Translations under genes and position numbers: made by a program
Assembly (NCBI RefSeq): GCF_900455735.1
Contig: NZ_UAUI01000011.1
Location: 124,001-188,000 of the forward strand
Origin: Rhodococcus wratislaviensis
GTDB taxonomy: Bacteria; Actinomycetota; Actinomycetes; Mycobacteriales; Mycobacteriaceae
Length of the DNA: 64,000 bases
Reading direction: 5' to 3'
Notes under the pieces: generated by a model
Database searches by the model: none
What the model saw: only the letters and a program-made list of their open reading frames with translations
What the model was told of the DNA's origin: nothing
Part shown: positions 36,597 to 44,379 of the stretch, piece by piece
Layout of the letters: the number at the start of each line of letters is the position of its first letter
How positions within the stretch are numbered: position 1 is the first letter of the stretch

Positions 36597-37787
36597 ATGG
36601 CATCGCAGACCGCCCTACCGCTCGCGGGGATCACCGTTGTGAGTATCGAACAAGCAGTTGCTGCACCCTTCGCGACCCGGCAGCTGGCCGACCTCGGTGC
36701 CCGCGTCATCAAAGTGGAACGTCCCGACGCCGGCGACTTCGCGCGGCGTTACGACGAGACCGTGCACGGCGAATCGAGCTACTTCGTCTGGCTCAACCGT
36801 TCCAAGGAGTCTCTGACGTTGGACCTGAAGTCCGACGAGGGCCGCGACATCCTCGAAAAGCTCTTGTCCACAGCGGACGTCTTCGTGCAGAACCTGGCGC
36901 CCGGCGCGGCAGCCCGGATGAACCTCGACGCCCAGTCGCTCCAGCAGCGGTACCCCGCGCTGATTCCGTGCGACGTGTCCGGTTACGGCAACACCGGGCC
37001 CTGGTCGGATCGCAAAGCCTACGACATGCTCGTCCAGGGCGAATCCGGTCTGATGTCGCTGACCGGCCCCGACGAGTGCCCGTCCAAGGTCGGTGTGTCG
37101 ATCGCCGACATCGCGGCCGGTATGTACGCCTACAGCGGGATCCTGTCCGCGCTGTACACGCGTGCAACCACCGGCACCGCCCGCGCTGTGGAGGTCGCTC
37201 TGTTCGAGGCGCTCGGCGAATGGATGGGATCTCCCGCCTACTACACCGAATACGGTGGCCGGCAGCCGAGCCGGGTCGGAGCGGAACACGCGACGATCGC
37301 CCCGTACGGCCCGTTCCCGACCGCCGACGGCACGGTCCTGCTGTCGATCCAGAACGACCGCGAATGGTCCGCGTTCTGCGCCGAGGTGCTCGGCGACGAG
37401 TCGATCTCCACCGACCCGCGCTTCTGCCGCAACTCCGCGCGGGTGGCGCACCGTGAGGAATGCAACGCTCTGATCTCCGAGCGGACGCGTCTGCTCAGCA
37501 CGGACGACGCCCTCGCCCTGCTCGACAAGGTGTCGATCGCCAACGGCAGGCTGGGCACCGTATCGGACTTTCTGTCCCACCCGTCCCTGGCCGGACGTGA
37601 CCGTTGGCGTGAGGTGGCTACCCCGGGCGGCCCGGTTCGGGCATTGCTGCCGCCCGCGAACCTCAGTGGTGTGGAACCTCGATTCGATCCGGTTCCGGCT
37701 CTGGGCGCGCACACCGACGCCATCCTGGGCGAGCTCGGCTACACCGACCGCGCGATCTCCGAGCTGCACACGGCAGACGCGGTCTGA
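36597..37787 (+). CDS. Family III (CaiB/BaiF) CoA-transferase 2
   Basis: A 396-residue paralogue of the CoA-transferase at 28888-30081, sharing EQAVAAPFATRQLADLGARV, VQNLAPGAAAR and the catalytic Asp143 in DRKAYDMLVQ. The family is certain. It begins a pair with an alpha/beta hydrolase gene 9 bp downstream. Two closely similar CoA-transferases within 9 kb, under separate regulators, suggest different acids of one pathway or a duplicated island. Confidence 0.88.
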   Translation: MASQTALPLAGITVVSIEQAVAAPFATRQLADLGARVIKVERPDAGDFARRYDETVHGESSYFVWLNRSKESLTLDLKSDEGRDILEKLLSTADVFVQNLAPGAAARMNLDAQSLQQRYPALIPCDVSGYGNTGPWSDRKAYDMLVQGESGLMSLTGPDECPSKVGVSIADIAAGMYAYSGILSALYTRATTGTARAVEVALFEALGEWMGSPAYYTEYGGRQPSRVGAEHATIAPYGPFPTADGTVLLSIQNDREWSAFCAEVLGDESISTDPRFCRNSARVAHREECNALISERTRLLSTDDALALLDKVSIANGRLGTVSDFLSHPSLAGRDRWREVATPGGPVRALLPPANLSGVEPRFDPVPALGAHTDAILGELGYTDRAISELHTADAV

Positions 37788-37796
37788 GGGACGGCA

Positions 37797-38576
37797 ATGC
37801 CCCATGCAGTGGCGTCCGACGGAACGCGTATCGCGTACCAGGTCAGCGGCGGCGGACCCCCGCTGCTGCTACTCGCCGGTCAGGCCAACAATCACCACTG
37901 GTGGGACCGCGTCCGCGCGGACTTCGACACGCACTTCCGCACCATCACGGTGGACTACCGCGGAACCGGAGCAAGTGACAAGCCCGAGACCGATTACAGC
38001 ACAGTACTGTTCGCCGACGATGTGATCTGCGTGCTGGACTCCCTCGACCTCGAGAGGGCGCACGTCTACGGCACGTCCATGGGAGGCCGGGTGGCGCAAT
38101 GGGTCGCCGCGCGTCACCCGGAGCGTGTCCGCGCCCTGATCCTCGGCTGCACCTCGCCCGGCGGAACGCACGCGGTGGAGCGCAGCCGCGAAGTCCGAGC
38201 GAGCCTGGCGCAACCCGATCCCGACCGGTCGCGCCGCGCCCTACTGGAGTTGATGTACACGCGGGAGTGGATCGGTCGAAATCCCGGTCCCTACAACACC
38301 CTCGGGGACCCGGACATGCCCGCGCACGCCAAGCTCGCCCACCTGCGGGCCAGCAACGGTCATGACGCGTGGGATGCGCTGCCGTCGATCAGTGCGCCGA
38401 CCCTCGTCCTGCACGGGACCGACGACCTTCTGTCCCCGGTCGAGAACGCTCCCCTGCTCGCCGAGCGGATCCCGAACTCCCGCATGCTCTTGCTGCCGGG
38501 CGCACGGCACGCGTACTTCGAGGAAGCGCACACTGTCGCGGGCGCCGCGGCGATCGGCTTCCTCGCCGAACCGTGA
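37797..38576 (+). CDS. Alpha/beta hydrolase 2
   Basis: A 259-residue hydrolase of the same fold as the one at 30901. The oxyanion region is PLLLLAGQANNHHWWD, the nucleophile elbow YGTSMGGRVA, the acid in GTDDLLSP and the His in ARHAYFEE. It follows CoA-transferase 2 by 9 bp, so the two are an operon. It is closest in look to 3-oxoadipate enol-lactonase or esterase types; the substrate is unknown. Confidence 0.85.
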   Translation: MPHAVASDGTRIAYQVSGGGPPLLLLAGQANNHHWWDRVRADFDTHFRTITVDYRGTGASDKPETDYSTVLFADDVICVLDSLDLERAHVYGTSMGGRVAQWVAARHPERVRALILGCTSPGGTHAVERSREVRASLAQPDPDRSRRALLELMYTREWIGRNPGPYNTLGDPDMPAHAKLAHLRASNGHDAWDALPSISAPTLVLHGTDDLLSPVENAPLLAERIPNSRMLLLPGARHAYFEEAHTVAGAAAIGFLAEP

Positions 38577-38716
38577 GAATTCGCTCACGAGTTGGGTTGA
38601 GGCGCACTTCATCGTCTGCCTGACCATTGATATTCTTCGTTGTGATCGATGCCGCTCTTGTATATCGCCTGCTGATGGTGTGGGACGGCGGGTAGCTCGG
38701 GAAGGTGGGTCGTCCG

Positions 38717-39652
38717 GTGGACGTCAAGCAGTTGACTGCGCTCGTTGCGGTGGCGGACGCCGGGAGCGTGACCCGCGCAGCCGAACTTCTCCACTTGGTC
38801 CAGCCAGCGGTGACACGCCAAATTCACACGCTCGAACAGGAACTGGGTGTTCCACTGTTCGAACGCAGCCGTGCGGGAATGGAGTTGACGGAGTCCGGCC
38901 GGCTCATGCTCGAGCGCGCCCGGAGGGTGCTGTCCGAACTCGAGCGGGCGCGGGCCGAGATCCGCCCGAATCCGGGGGTGCTGCAGGGGATCGTGACGGT
39001 CGGACTTCTTTCCTCCACCTCCGAACTGCTCGCCGAACGACTCGTCGCGGCCGTATTGCAGGAGCATCCCGCCGTCCGGCTGCGAATAGTGTCCGGCTAC
39101 GCAGGACACGTGCGGCAGTGGCTCGATGCCGGTGACATCGACCTCGGCCTGCTCTACAACCTGAAATCCACATCGTCGCTCAACGTGCGAGCACTGCTGG
39201 CCGAAAACCTCTGGGCGGTGGCCCCGCCCGACGGCGGGCTCGACACCGGACGGCCGGTCACCCTCGAGGAAGTCGCGAGCCACCCGGTCGTGATGCCCAG
39301 TGCGCCCCACGGAATTCGGACATTGGTAGCGGAGGCGTGCGCGAGACTCGACATCGGCCTGAACATCGTCGTCGAGACCAACGAGGTGAGCATCCAGAAG
39401 AGACTCGTGCGAGCTGGTCACGGCTGGACGATCCTGCCGGGCATCGCCGTTGCCGGTGATGTCGCCAGCGGCCTGCTCAGTGCGGCGCCGCTCCATTCCC
39501 CGGCGGTCGAGCGCACCGTCGTGCTCGCGTTGCCGAGCGCCCCCCGGATCCCGCCTGCCGTCCACGCGGTCGCCGATCTGCTCGTCCGCCAGATGCGTGA
39601 CGCCGTCGAGCGCGGTGAGTGGCCGTCCGCTCACTGGAAGCCGGACAACTAG
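38717..39652 (+). CDS. LysR-family regulator 2
   Basis: A 311-residue regulator with an N-terminal winged helix (TRAAELLHLVQPAVTRQI, residues 21-38) and a LysR substrate-binding domain. GTG at 38717 is preferred because GGGAAGGTGGG lies about 8 bases upstream; GTG at 38705 would overlap that site. It is convergent with the acyl-CoA dehydrogenase gene and downstream of the CoA-transferase 2 pair, the two units that share the ATGGCCGTAC element. Confidence 0.87.
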   Translation: MDVKQLTALVAVADAGSVTRAAELLHLVQPAVTRQIHTLEQELGVPLFERSRAGMELTESGRLMLERARRVLSELERARAEIRPNPGVLQGIVTVGLLSSTSELLAERLVAAVLQEHPAVRLRIVSGYAGHVRQWLDAGDIDLGLLYNLKSTSSLNVRALLAENLWAVAPPDGGLDTGRPVTLEEVASHPVVMPSAPHGIRTLVAEACARLDIGLNIVVETNEVSIQKRLVRAGHGWTILPGIAVAGDVASGLLSAAPLHSPAVERTVVLALPSAPRIPPAVHAVADLLVRQMRDAVERGEWPSAHWKPDN

Positions 39653-39661
39653 TCGCTCGAA

Positions 39662-40813
39662 TCAGAGCCCGCCGCGCGATACGAGTTGCGAGACGATGAC
39701 GTTGCGCTGGATCTCGTTGGTGCCCTCGCCGACGATCATCAGCGGGGCGTCGCGGAAGTACCGCTCGACGTCGTACTCGGTGGAATAACCGTAGCCACCG
39801 TGGATTCGGACCGCGTTGAGGGCGATGTCCATCGCCACCTCGGACGCGTACAGCTTGGCCATCCCGGCCTCCATGTCGCACCGGTCGCCGCTGTCGTACT
39901 GCTCGGCCGCGTGCCAGGTCAGCTGCCGGGCGGCGGTCAGCTTGGTCGCCATGTCCGCGAGATAGTTGCCGATCGACTGGTGCTTCCAGATCGGCTTCCC
40001 GAAGCTCTCCCGCTGCTGCGCATAGGCGAGGGAATCCTCGAGCGCCGCCGTGGCCACACCGAGGGCCCGGCAGGCCACCTGGATGCGTCCGGTCTCGAGG
40101 CCCTTCATCATCTGCGCGAACCCCTTGCCGGGGGTGCCGCCGAGGATCGCTGTGGCGGGGGTGCGGTAACCGTCGAACGACAGCTCACAGGTCTCGACGC
40201 CCTTGTAGCCGAGCTTGGGCAGATCCCGCGACACCGTCAGACCGGGACCGTGCTCGACCAGGACGATCGAGATGCCCTTGTGCTTGGGGCTCGCCTGCGG
40301 GTCGGTCTTGCACAGCAGCGCGATCAGGCCGGACCGCCGCGCGTTGGAGATCCACGTCTTCGAACCGGTGATCACCAGGTCGTCGCCGTCGGTCTTGGCG
40401 TTGGTGGACATCGCCTGCAGATCCGACCCGCCGCCGGGCTCGGTCAGCGCCATCGTGGCCCGGATCTCGCCGGTCGCCATCTTCGGCAGGTACCGCTGCT
40501 TCTGCTCCTCGGTGCCGTACAGCGACAGCAGCTTCGCGACGACGGTGTGCCCGCCCATCGCCCCGGCCAGGCTCATCCACCCACGGGCCAGTTCCTGGGT
40601 CACCTGCGCGTAACAGGGCATCGACACCGGCGATCCGCCGTACTCCTCCGGGACCGCCAGACCGTAGATCCCGATCTGCTTCATCTGCTCGATCCACTTC
40701 TCGGGGTACTCGTTGGCGTGTTCCACCGCCTGCACCGTCGGCTTCACGTCGCGGTCGATGAAGGCGCGCACCGTCTCGACCAGGTACGCCTCTTCCTCGT
40801 TCAGCTTGCCCAT
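39662..40813 (-). CDS. Acyl-CoA dehydrogenase
   Basis: A 383-residue FAD-dependent acyl-CoA dehydrogenase. The flavin and substrate motifs ALTEPGGGSDLQA and NARRSGLIALL are in the middle, and VERYFRDAPLMIVGEGTNEIQ at the C-terminus holds the probable catalytic base Glu363. The ATG at 40813 follows GGTGGAGTG, overriding a longer reading. It would desaturate the acyl-CoA made by the CoA-transferase, giving the substrate of the MaoC hydratase. It has its own promoter with an operator-like palindrome. Confidence 0.9.
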   Translation of the reverse strand: MGKLNEEEAYLVETVRAFIDRDVKPTVQAVEHANEYPEKWIEQMKQIGIYGLAVPEEYGGSPVSMPCYAQVTQELARGWMSLAGAMGGHTVVAKLLSLYGTEEQKQRYLPKMATGEIRATMALTEPGGGSDLQAMSTNAKTDGDDLVITGSKTWISNARRSGLIALLCKTDPQASPKHKGISIVLVEHGPGLTVSRDLPKLGYKGVETCELSFDGYRTPATAILGGTPGKGFAQMMKGLETGRIQVACRALGVATAALEDSLAYAQQRESFGKPIWKHQSIGNYLADMATKLTAARQLTWHAAEQYDSGDRCDMEAGMAKLYASEVAMDIALNAVRIHGGYGYSTEYDVERYFRDAPLMIVGEGTNEIQRNVIVSQLVSRGGL

Positions 40814-40840
40814 CACTCCACCTCGCACTCGCACAACATT

Positions 40841-40878
40841 TGTACGGCCATATTCTCTGATATGTACGCTTTGGTCAA
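40841..40878 (-). promoter_or_regulatory. Promoter and operator of the acyl-CoA dehydrogenase gene
   Basis: On the minus strand TTGACC (40878-40873), a 17-bp spacer and GAATAT (40855-40850) form a reasonable sigma-A promoter. The palindrome CATAT-CAGAGA-ATATG overlaps the -10, and ATGGCCGTACA (40851-40841) lies at the predicted start of transcription. That gives two possible regulator contacts on one core promoter. Confidence 0.55.
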
Positions 40879-41084
40879 GTCTCCGCGTTGACATCCACCC
40901 GTATTCGGTGCCGCCATTTGGCCCGTATTGCTCCTATCTTTGCTGTTCAAGGCCTCAGAATGAGATCGGAAGCATCGCTGGACCTAATGGCCGTATTTAC
41001 AGTCCCTTCACAGAACGAATGGCCCATCGATCGCCACGACCTCCCGTCGAGCGAACACCGTTTCTCACGAAAGAGGCGAGAAGG

Positions 41085-41232
41085 ATGTCTCAGCACAGGT
41101 TCGAACTCCAGCAGGTCGCACCCTCCGCATCGGACTGGGATTGGCGGATGCACGCGTGATGCCGGTCCATGGACGCCGACCTCTTCTTCCCGTACGAGGG
41201 CGAAGGGCAGGGCGCACGCATTCGTCGAGAGC
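41085..41232 (+). pseudogene. WhiB3-like regulator remnant, nonsense and 3' truncation
   Basis: ATG at 41085 follows GAGGCGAGAAGG and encodes 24 residues ending DWDWRMHA before a TGA at 41157-41159. Reading on in the same frame gives CRSMDADLFFPYEGEGQGAR and RIRRE. Joined across the stop, this matches the N-terminal half of WhiB3-type proteins (W-x-W, then LCRGMD, FFHPxGExGxAR). After about 41230 the similarity ends at the 3' end of the desaturase gene, and three of the four cluster cysteines are missing. It is a broken gene, probably inactivated by one CGA-to-TGA-type change plus loss of its 3' half. Confidence 0.75.
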
Positions 41233-42435
41233 TCAACGCTGGTCCGCGCGCAGCGCGGTGCGGAGACCCGCGCGACGCCCGGTGCCACCGTCGGCGGGCG
41301 TGGTGGAGGCTGTGCGGAATTTCAGTTCGGACGCGGTCTCGGGAGCATCATCGGCGGTCGCGGACAGGAACCTGTCCGGGAGTGCCAGCTTGTGGATGGT
41401 GCGCAGGGTCAAAAAGTATTGCTTGGCAAGCGAACCGGTGGTGTAAGGCAGATCGAACTTCTCACACAGTGCGCGGACCCGCGTCGCGATTTCCGGGTAT
41501 CGATTGCTGGGGAGGTCGGGGAACAGGTGGTGCTCGATCTGGTAGCAGAGGTTGCCGCTGAGGAATGCCAGTACGGCGCCGGCTCGGAAGTTGGCAGTGC
41601 CGAGCATCTGGCGTAGATACCATTCCGCCCGGGTCTCGTTCTCCAGTTCCGCGGGTGTGAACTTCTCGGCGCCGTCCGGGAAGTGTCCGCAGAAGATCAC
41701 GACATAGGCCCACAGGTTTCGCAGCAGGTTGGCGGCGAGGTTCGCCTTCAGCGTCCGCCGCCACCGACGCCCGCTGAGGGCGGGAAAGAGCACGTAGTCC
41801 TTGCCCGTCTGCCGAACGATCTTGCCGAGCAGGGCTCTTGTGTGGGCAGATTTCTCGGCGGCGGTGCCGGCGCGCTCCTGCTCGGAATACAGCCCATGCA
41901 GAGCGATTCCCCATTCGAACGTGGCCGCCAACAACAGGTTCCGCAGCGGTTGCAGCAGATTGTCCGGCTTCCACGGCTGGTCGCGGGTGATGCGGATGAC
42001 CCCGAATCCGAGGTCATCGTCCATCCCGACCACGTTGCTGAACACGTGGTGGCGATAGTTGTGGGAGTACTGCCACTGGGACGACAGGCCCGCCATGTCC
42101 CATTCCCAGCTGCTGGAGTGGATTTCCGGGTCGTTCATCCAGTCCCACTGGCCGTGGGACACGTTGTGCCCGATCTCCATGTTCTCCACGCTCTTGGCCA
42201 CCGCGAGAGCCGTGGTCCCGAGGACCCACCCGGCTCGCGCCCGGCTTGCGTGGATCACCAGCCGCGCAGCGGCATCCAGCGCGCGCTGGAAGGCGATCGT
42301 TCGGTGGATGTAGGTGGCGTCGCGCTCGCCGAGTGAATCGGTGATGTCCCGCCTGATGGCGTCGAGTTCGGCACTGAGCGCCTCGACGTCCTCTGCGGTG
42401 AGGTGCGCGTATTCCTTGATGTCGGATATCGCCAT
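41233..42435 (-). CDS. Membrane fatty acyl desaturase, DesA3-like
   Basis: A 400-residue di-iron membrane desaturase. The His boxes are HNVSH (His90, His94), HNYRHH (His125, His129, His130) and QIEHHLFP near the C-terminus, as in stearoyl-CoA Delta9-type DesA3 proteins. GGAGTC precedes the ATG. The usual reductase partner gene (Rv3230c-like) is absent at this locus, where the flank is the whiB remnant instead. The C-terminal tail of about 35 residues is Ala/Arg-rich and poorly conserved. Confidence 0.87.
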   Translation of the reverse strand: MAISDIKEYAHLTAEDVEALSAELDAIRRDITDSLGERDATYIHRTIAFQRALDAAARLVIHASRARAGWVLGTTALAVAKSVENMEIGHNVSHGQWDWMNDPEIHSSSWEWDMAGLSSQWQYSHNYRHHVFSNVVGMDDDLGFGVIRITRDQPWKPDNLLQPLRNLLLAATFEWGIALHGLYSEQERAGTAAEKSAHTRALLGKIVRQTGKDYVLFPALSGRRWRRTLKANLAANLLRNLWAYVVIFCGHFPDGAEKFTPAELENETRAEWYLRQMLGTANFRAGAVLAFLSGNLCYQIEHHLFPDLPSNRYPEIATRVRALCEKFDLPYTTGSLAKQYFLTLRTIHKLALPDRFLSATADDAPETASELKFRTASTTPADGGTGRRAGLRTALRADQR

Positions 42436-42477
42436 GGTCGACTCCAGACTCCGGAACCACCCCGGATCGGCTGTGCG

Positions 42478-42633
42478 TCAGTAGTAGTGGCGTCGGCCCG
42501 CGACCGCGTGCCCGGCCATGCCCATGACCTCGAGGACCACTCCGATGATGATGAGCGCTATCCCGATGTACAGGAGCACTGGGATGCTGACGACCAAGCC
42601 GATTATGGCGAGGATGATTCCGAGAATGATCAT
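42478..42633 (-). CDS. Small membrane protein, DUF6131-like
   Basis: A 51-residue protein below usual gene-finding size. It starts MIILGIILAIIGL, has two hydrophobic hairpin segments separated by SIPVLLYIG, and ends AGRRHYY. The pattern matches short DUF6131 proteins of Rhodococcus and Mycobacterium, whose function is unknown. Ribosome site is weak. It lies between the desaturase and the CsbD-like gene, all on the minus strand, so co-transcription is possible. Confidence 0.65.
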   Translation of the reverse strand: MIILGIILAIIGLVVSIPVLLYIGIALIIIGVVLEVMGMAGHAVAGRRHYY

Positions 42634-42689
42634 GATGACGGCCTGATTTCGGGACGGGGTTGAGTTGTCGGGCAGGTGTGCAGTGCGGG

Positions 42690-42884
42690 TCAGTGTTTGA
42701 AAATGCTCTTGATCTTCTGCCCTGCCTGCTTGGCCTGGTCGCCGGCTTGCTTCATCTTGCCCTTGGCTTCCTGTGAGCGTCCCTCGGCCTCCATGCGCTC
42801 GTTTCCGAGCGCCTTCCCGACGGTCTTCTTGGCGGCGCCTTCAGCGGTTTCAGCCTTGTGCCGGATCTTCTTCCCGATGCTCAT
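42690..42884 (-). CDS. CsbD-like stress protein
   Basis: A 64-residue highly charged, Lys/Glu/Ala-rich protein (ETAEGAAKKTVGKALGNE, EGRSQEAKGKMKQAGDQAKQ) typical of the CsbD family, small general-stress proteins. The ATG at 42884 is the family start; ATG at 42899 would add five residues. It is divergent from the TetR gene, with the candidate TetR operator in the gap. Confidence 0.82.
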   Translation of the reverse strand: MSIGKKIRHKAETAEGAAKKTVGKALGNERMEAEGRSQEAKGKMKQAGDQAKQAGQKIKSIFKH

Positions 42885-43059
42885 GGCGATGCTTCTCATC
42901 TCTTGGGTCCCGGCCGGCGCGGACGCAGGGAGGTGGCAGATGTGCGTCGATACCGGAGTTCAACACGCCTGCGACTCCGACGATCTCGGACGATCATGAG
43001 GCCTCCTACGGCCCACGTTGCACTTACTAAGTCAACGCCGCATTTCGCCACCTGTCAAC

Positions 43060-43088
43060 ACTGTAGATCTACGGTTTAGGCCTACAGT
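43060..43088. promoter_or_regulatory. Candidate TetR operator
   Basis: ACTGTAG (43060-43066) and CTACAGT (43082-43088) are perfect 7-bp arms 15 bp apart, and the perfect palindrome GTAGATCTAC (43063-43072) overlaps the left arm. It begins 51 bases before the TetR start and lies between divergent genes, as expected for autoregulation. Confidence 0.55.
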
Positions 43089-43110
43089 AGGAGGGAGGGA
43101 AGGTGTCGTG

Positions 43111-43812
43111 ATGGCGAAGGTGCCCGAGCGTCGTTCGATCCACTCCGACGGTGGCCCGATCACCCGTGAGCGGATACTCGGCTGCGCGCTCGAGATCATC
43201 GACCGAGACGGAATCGACGGGCTGTCCATGCGCCGCCTCGGTAAAGCACTCGGCCGCGACCCGATGACGCTGTACCGCCACGCCCCGAACAAGGCCGCAC
43301 TGCTCGACGGGGTCGCCGAGCTCGTCCTCGAAGAACTCGAGGTCGATACCGACGATGGCGACTGGGCCACCCAGCTACGGGAGGTCGCGCGGGGTTTCCG
43401 CCGGTTGGCACTCGCCCATCCTCAGGTGGTACCGCTACTGGTCACCCGGCCGCTGTCGACGCCGCTCGGGCTCAGGCCACTCGGCACCCTGCGTCCCCTC
43501 GAGAACATCCTGACCCTGCTCACCAAGGCGGGTTTCACCGACGCCGATGCCTTGCACGTCTATCGGGCGTTGTTCGGCTTCCTCTACGGCCACGTCCTCA
43601 ACGAGCTGCAGGAACTCGTCGAGCGTCCCGACGAGTCCGACGACCTTCTGCGCCTCGGCCTTCACCGCCTGCCGATCGGCGAGTTCCCCCTTCTCCGGGG
43701 CCTGGCACCGGTGCTGGCGTCCTACGACGGCGCCGCCGAACTCGAACGTGGAGTCGACATCCTGCTCGCGGGCCTGACCGCGACGCTGACGCAGCCCGAC
43801 CCCTCCTCCTGA
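43111..43812 (+). CDS. TetR-family repressor (TetR_C / ActII-like)
   Basis: A 233-residue repressor. The helix-turn-helix (residues 18-62) includes GLSMRRLGKALGRDPMTLYRHAPNK, and the C-terminal domain resembles TetR_C proteins that bind hydrophobic drugs or metabolites. GGGAAGG precedes the ATG at 43111. No transporter is next to it, so its target may be the divergent csbD-desaturase genes or itself. Confidence 0.88.
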   Translation: MAKVPERRSIHSDGGPITRERILGCALEIIDRDGIDGLSMRRLGKALGRDPMTLYRHAPNKAALLDGVAELVLEELEVDTDDGDWATQLREVARGFRRLALAHPQVVPLLVTRPLSTPLGLRPLGTLRPLENILTLLTKAGFTDADALHVYRALFGFLYGHVLNELQELVERPDESDDLLRLGLHRLPIGEFPLLRGLAPVLASYDGAAELERGVDILLAGLTATLTQPDPSS

Positions 43813-43894
43813 CCGATGACGTGAACGCGCGCTGCGAGCGCGGGCCGGGACGATCCTTCCTGTGATTCTTCACCGGACAAGGGGCCACCGAAGG

Positions 43895-43921
43895 TGTCGA
43901 CGCCAAAATCGATGTGGCCGA
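43895..43921 (+). promoter_or_regulatory. Candidate ECF42-type promoter
   Basis: TGTCGA (43895-43900) and CGA (43919-43921) are 18 bp apart, similar to the TGTCGA -35 and CGA/TC-type -10 reported for ECF42 sigma factors. It precedes the DGPF-sigma operon by about 70 bases, fitting autoregulation. Confidence 0.5.
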
Positions 43922-43992
43922 AAACGTCGAGATAGGGTTGGTCTGTTCGTCATTCTCTACAGCCGAAATTGATACGGGTGAGAGGAGGACCT

Positions 43993-44379
43993 GTGCAGTA
44001 CATGCTGCTGATCTACAACTGTGAGCGGCCCGAACCGGGTGATCCGGGTTTCGCCGAGGCGCTGGCCCGGGTGAACGCCTTCGCCGACGAGTGCCGTCGC
44101 CGCGGCGTCTTCGTCTCCGGGCACCCACTGCAGCCTGAACACACCGCCACCACGGTCAGCGTTCGGGACGGTCGGACACTGATCACCGACGGCCCGTTCG
44201 CTGAAACCCACGAACACCTCGGCGGCGCATACGTCCTCGACTGCCGCAATCTGGACGAAGCACTGGAGCTGGCGGCCCTGTGCCCGTTGGCCGAGCAGGG
44301 CACGATCGAGGTGCGGCCCATCGTCAGCGTGCCGGGCCTCGACCACCGTCCGGCGAATGTGACGGCCGACGGCGAATGA
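43993..44379 (+). CDS. YCII-related DGPF-domain protein
   Basis: A 128-residue protein of the YCII/DGPF family. It starts MQYMLLIYN and has the naming motif TDGPFAETHEHLGG (residues 61-74). GTG at 43993 follows AGGAGG. DGPF proteins are the standard genomic partners of ECF42 sigma factors, one of which is encoded directly downstream with an ATGA overlap. Their biochemical role is unsettled; a conserved Asp-His pair suggests ligand binding. Confidence 0.87.
   Translation: MQYMLLIYNCERPEPGDPGFAEALARVNAFADECRRRGVFVSGHPLQPEHTATTVSVRDGRTLITDGPFAETHEHLGGAYVLDCRNLDEALELAALCPLAEQGTIEVRPIVSVPGLDHRPANVTADGE

Noticed and set aside
41085-41159. A 24-residue peptide ending DWDWRMHA as a ribosomally made natural product precursor
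   Set aside because: Reading in frame beyond the TGA restores WhiB3-like sequence, so a broken whiB gene explains it better; no modifying enzyme is adjacent.
43018-43110. Longer start for the TetR gene at 43018
   Set aside because: It would run through the candidate operator, and the ATG at 43111 has a good ribosome site and the family N-terminus.
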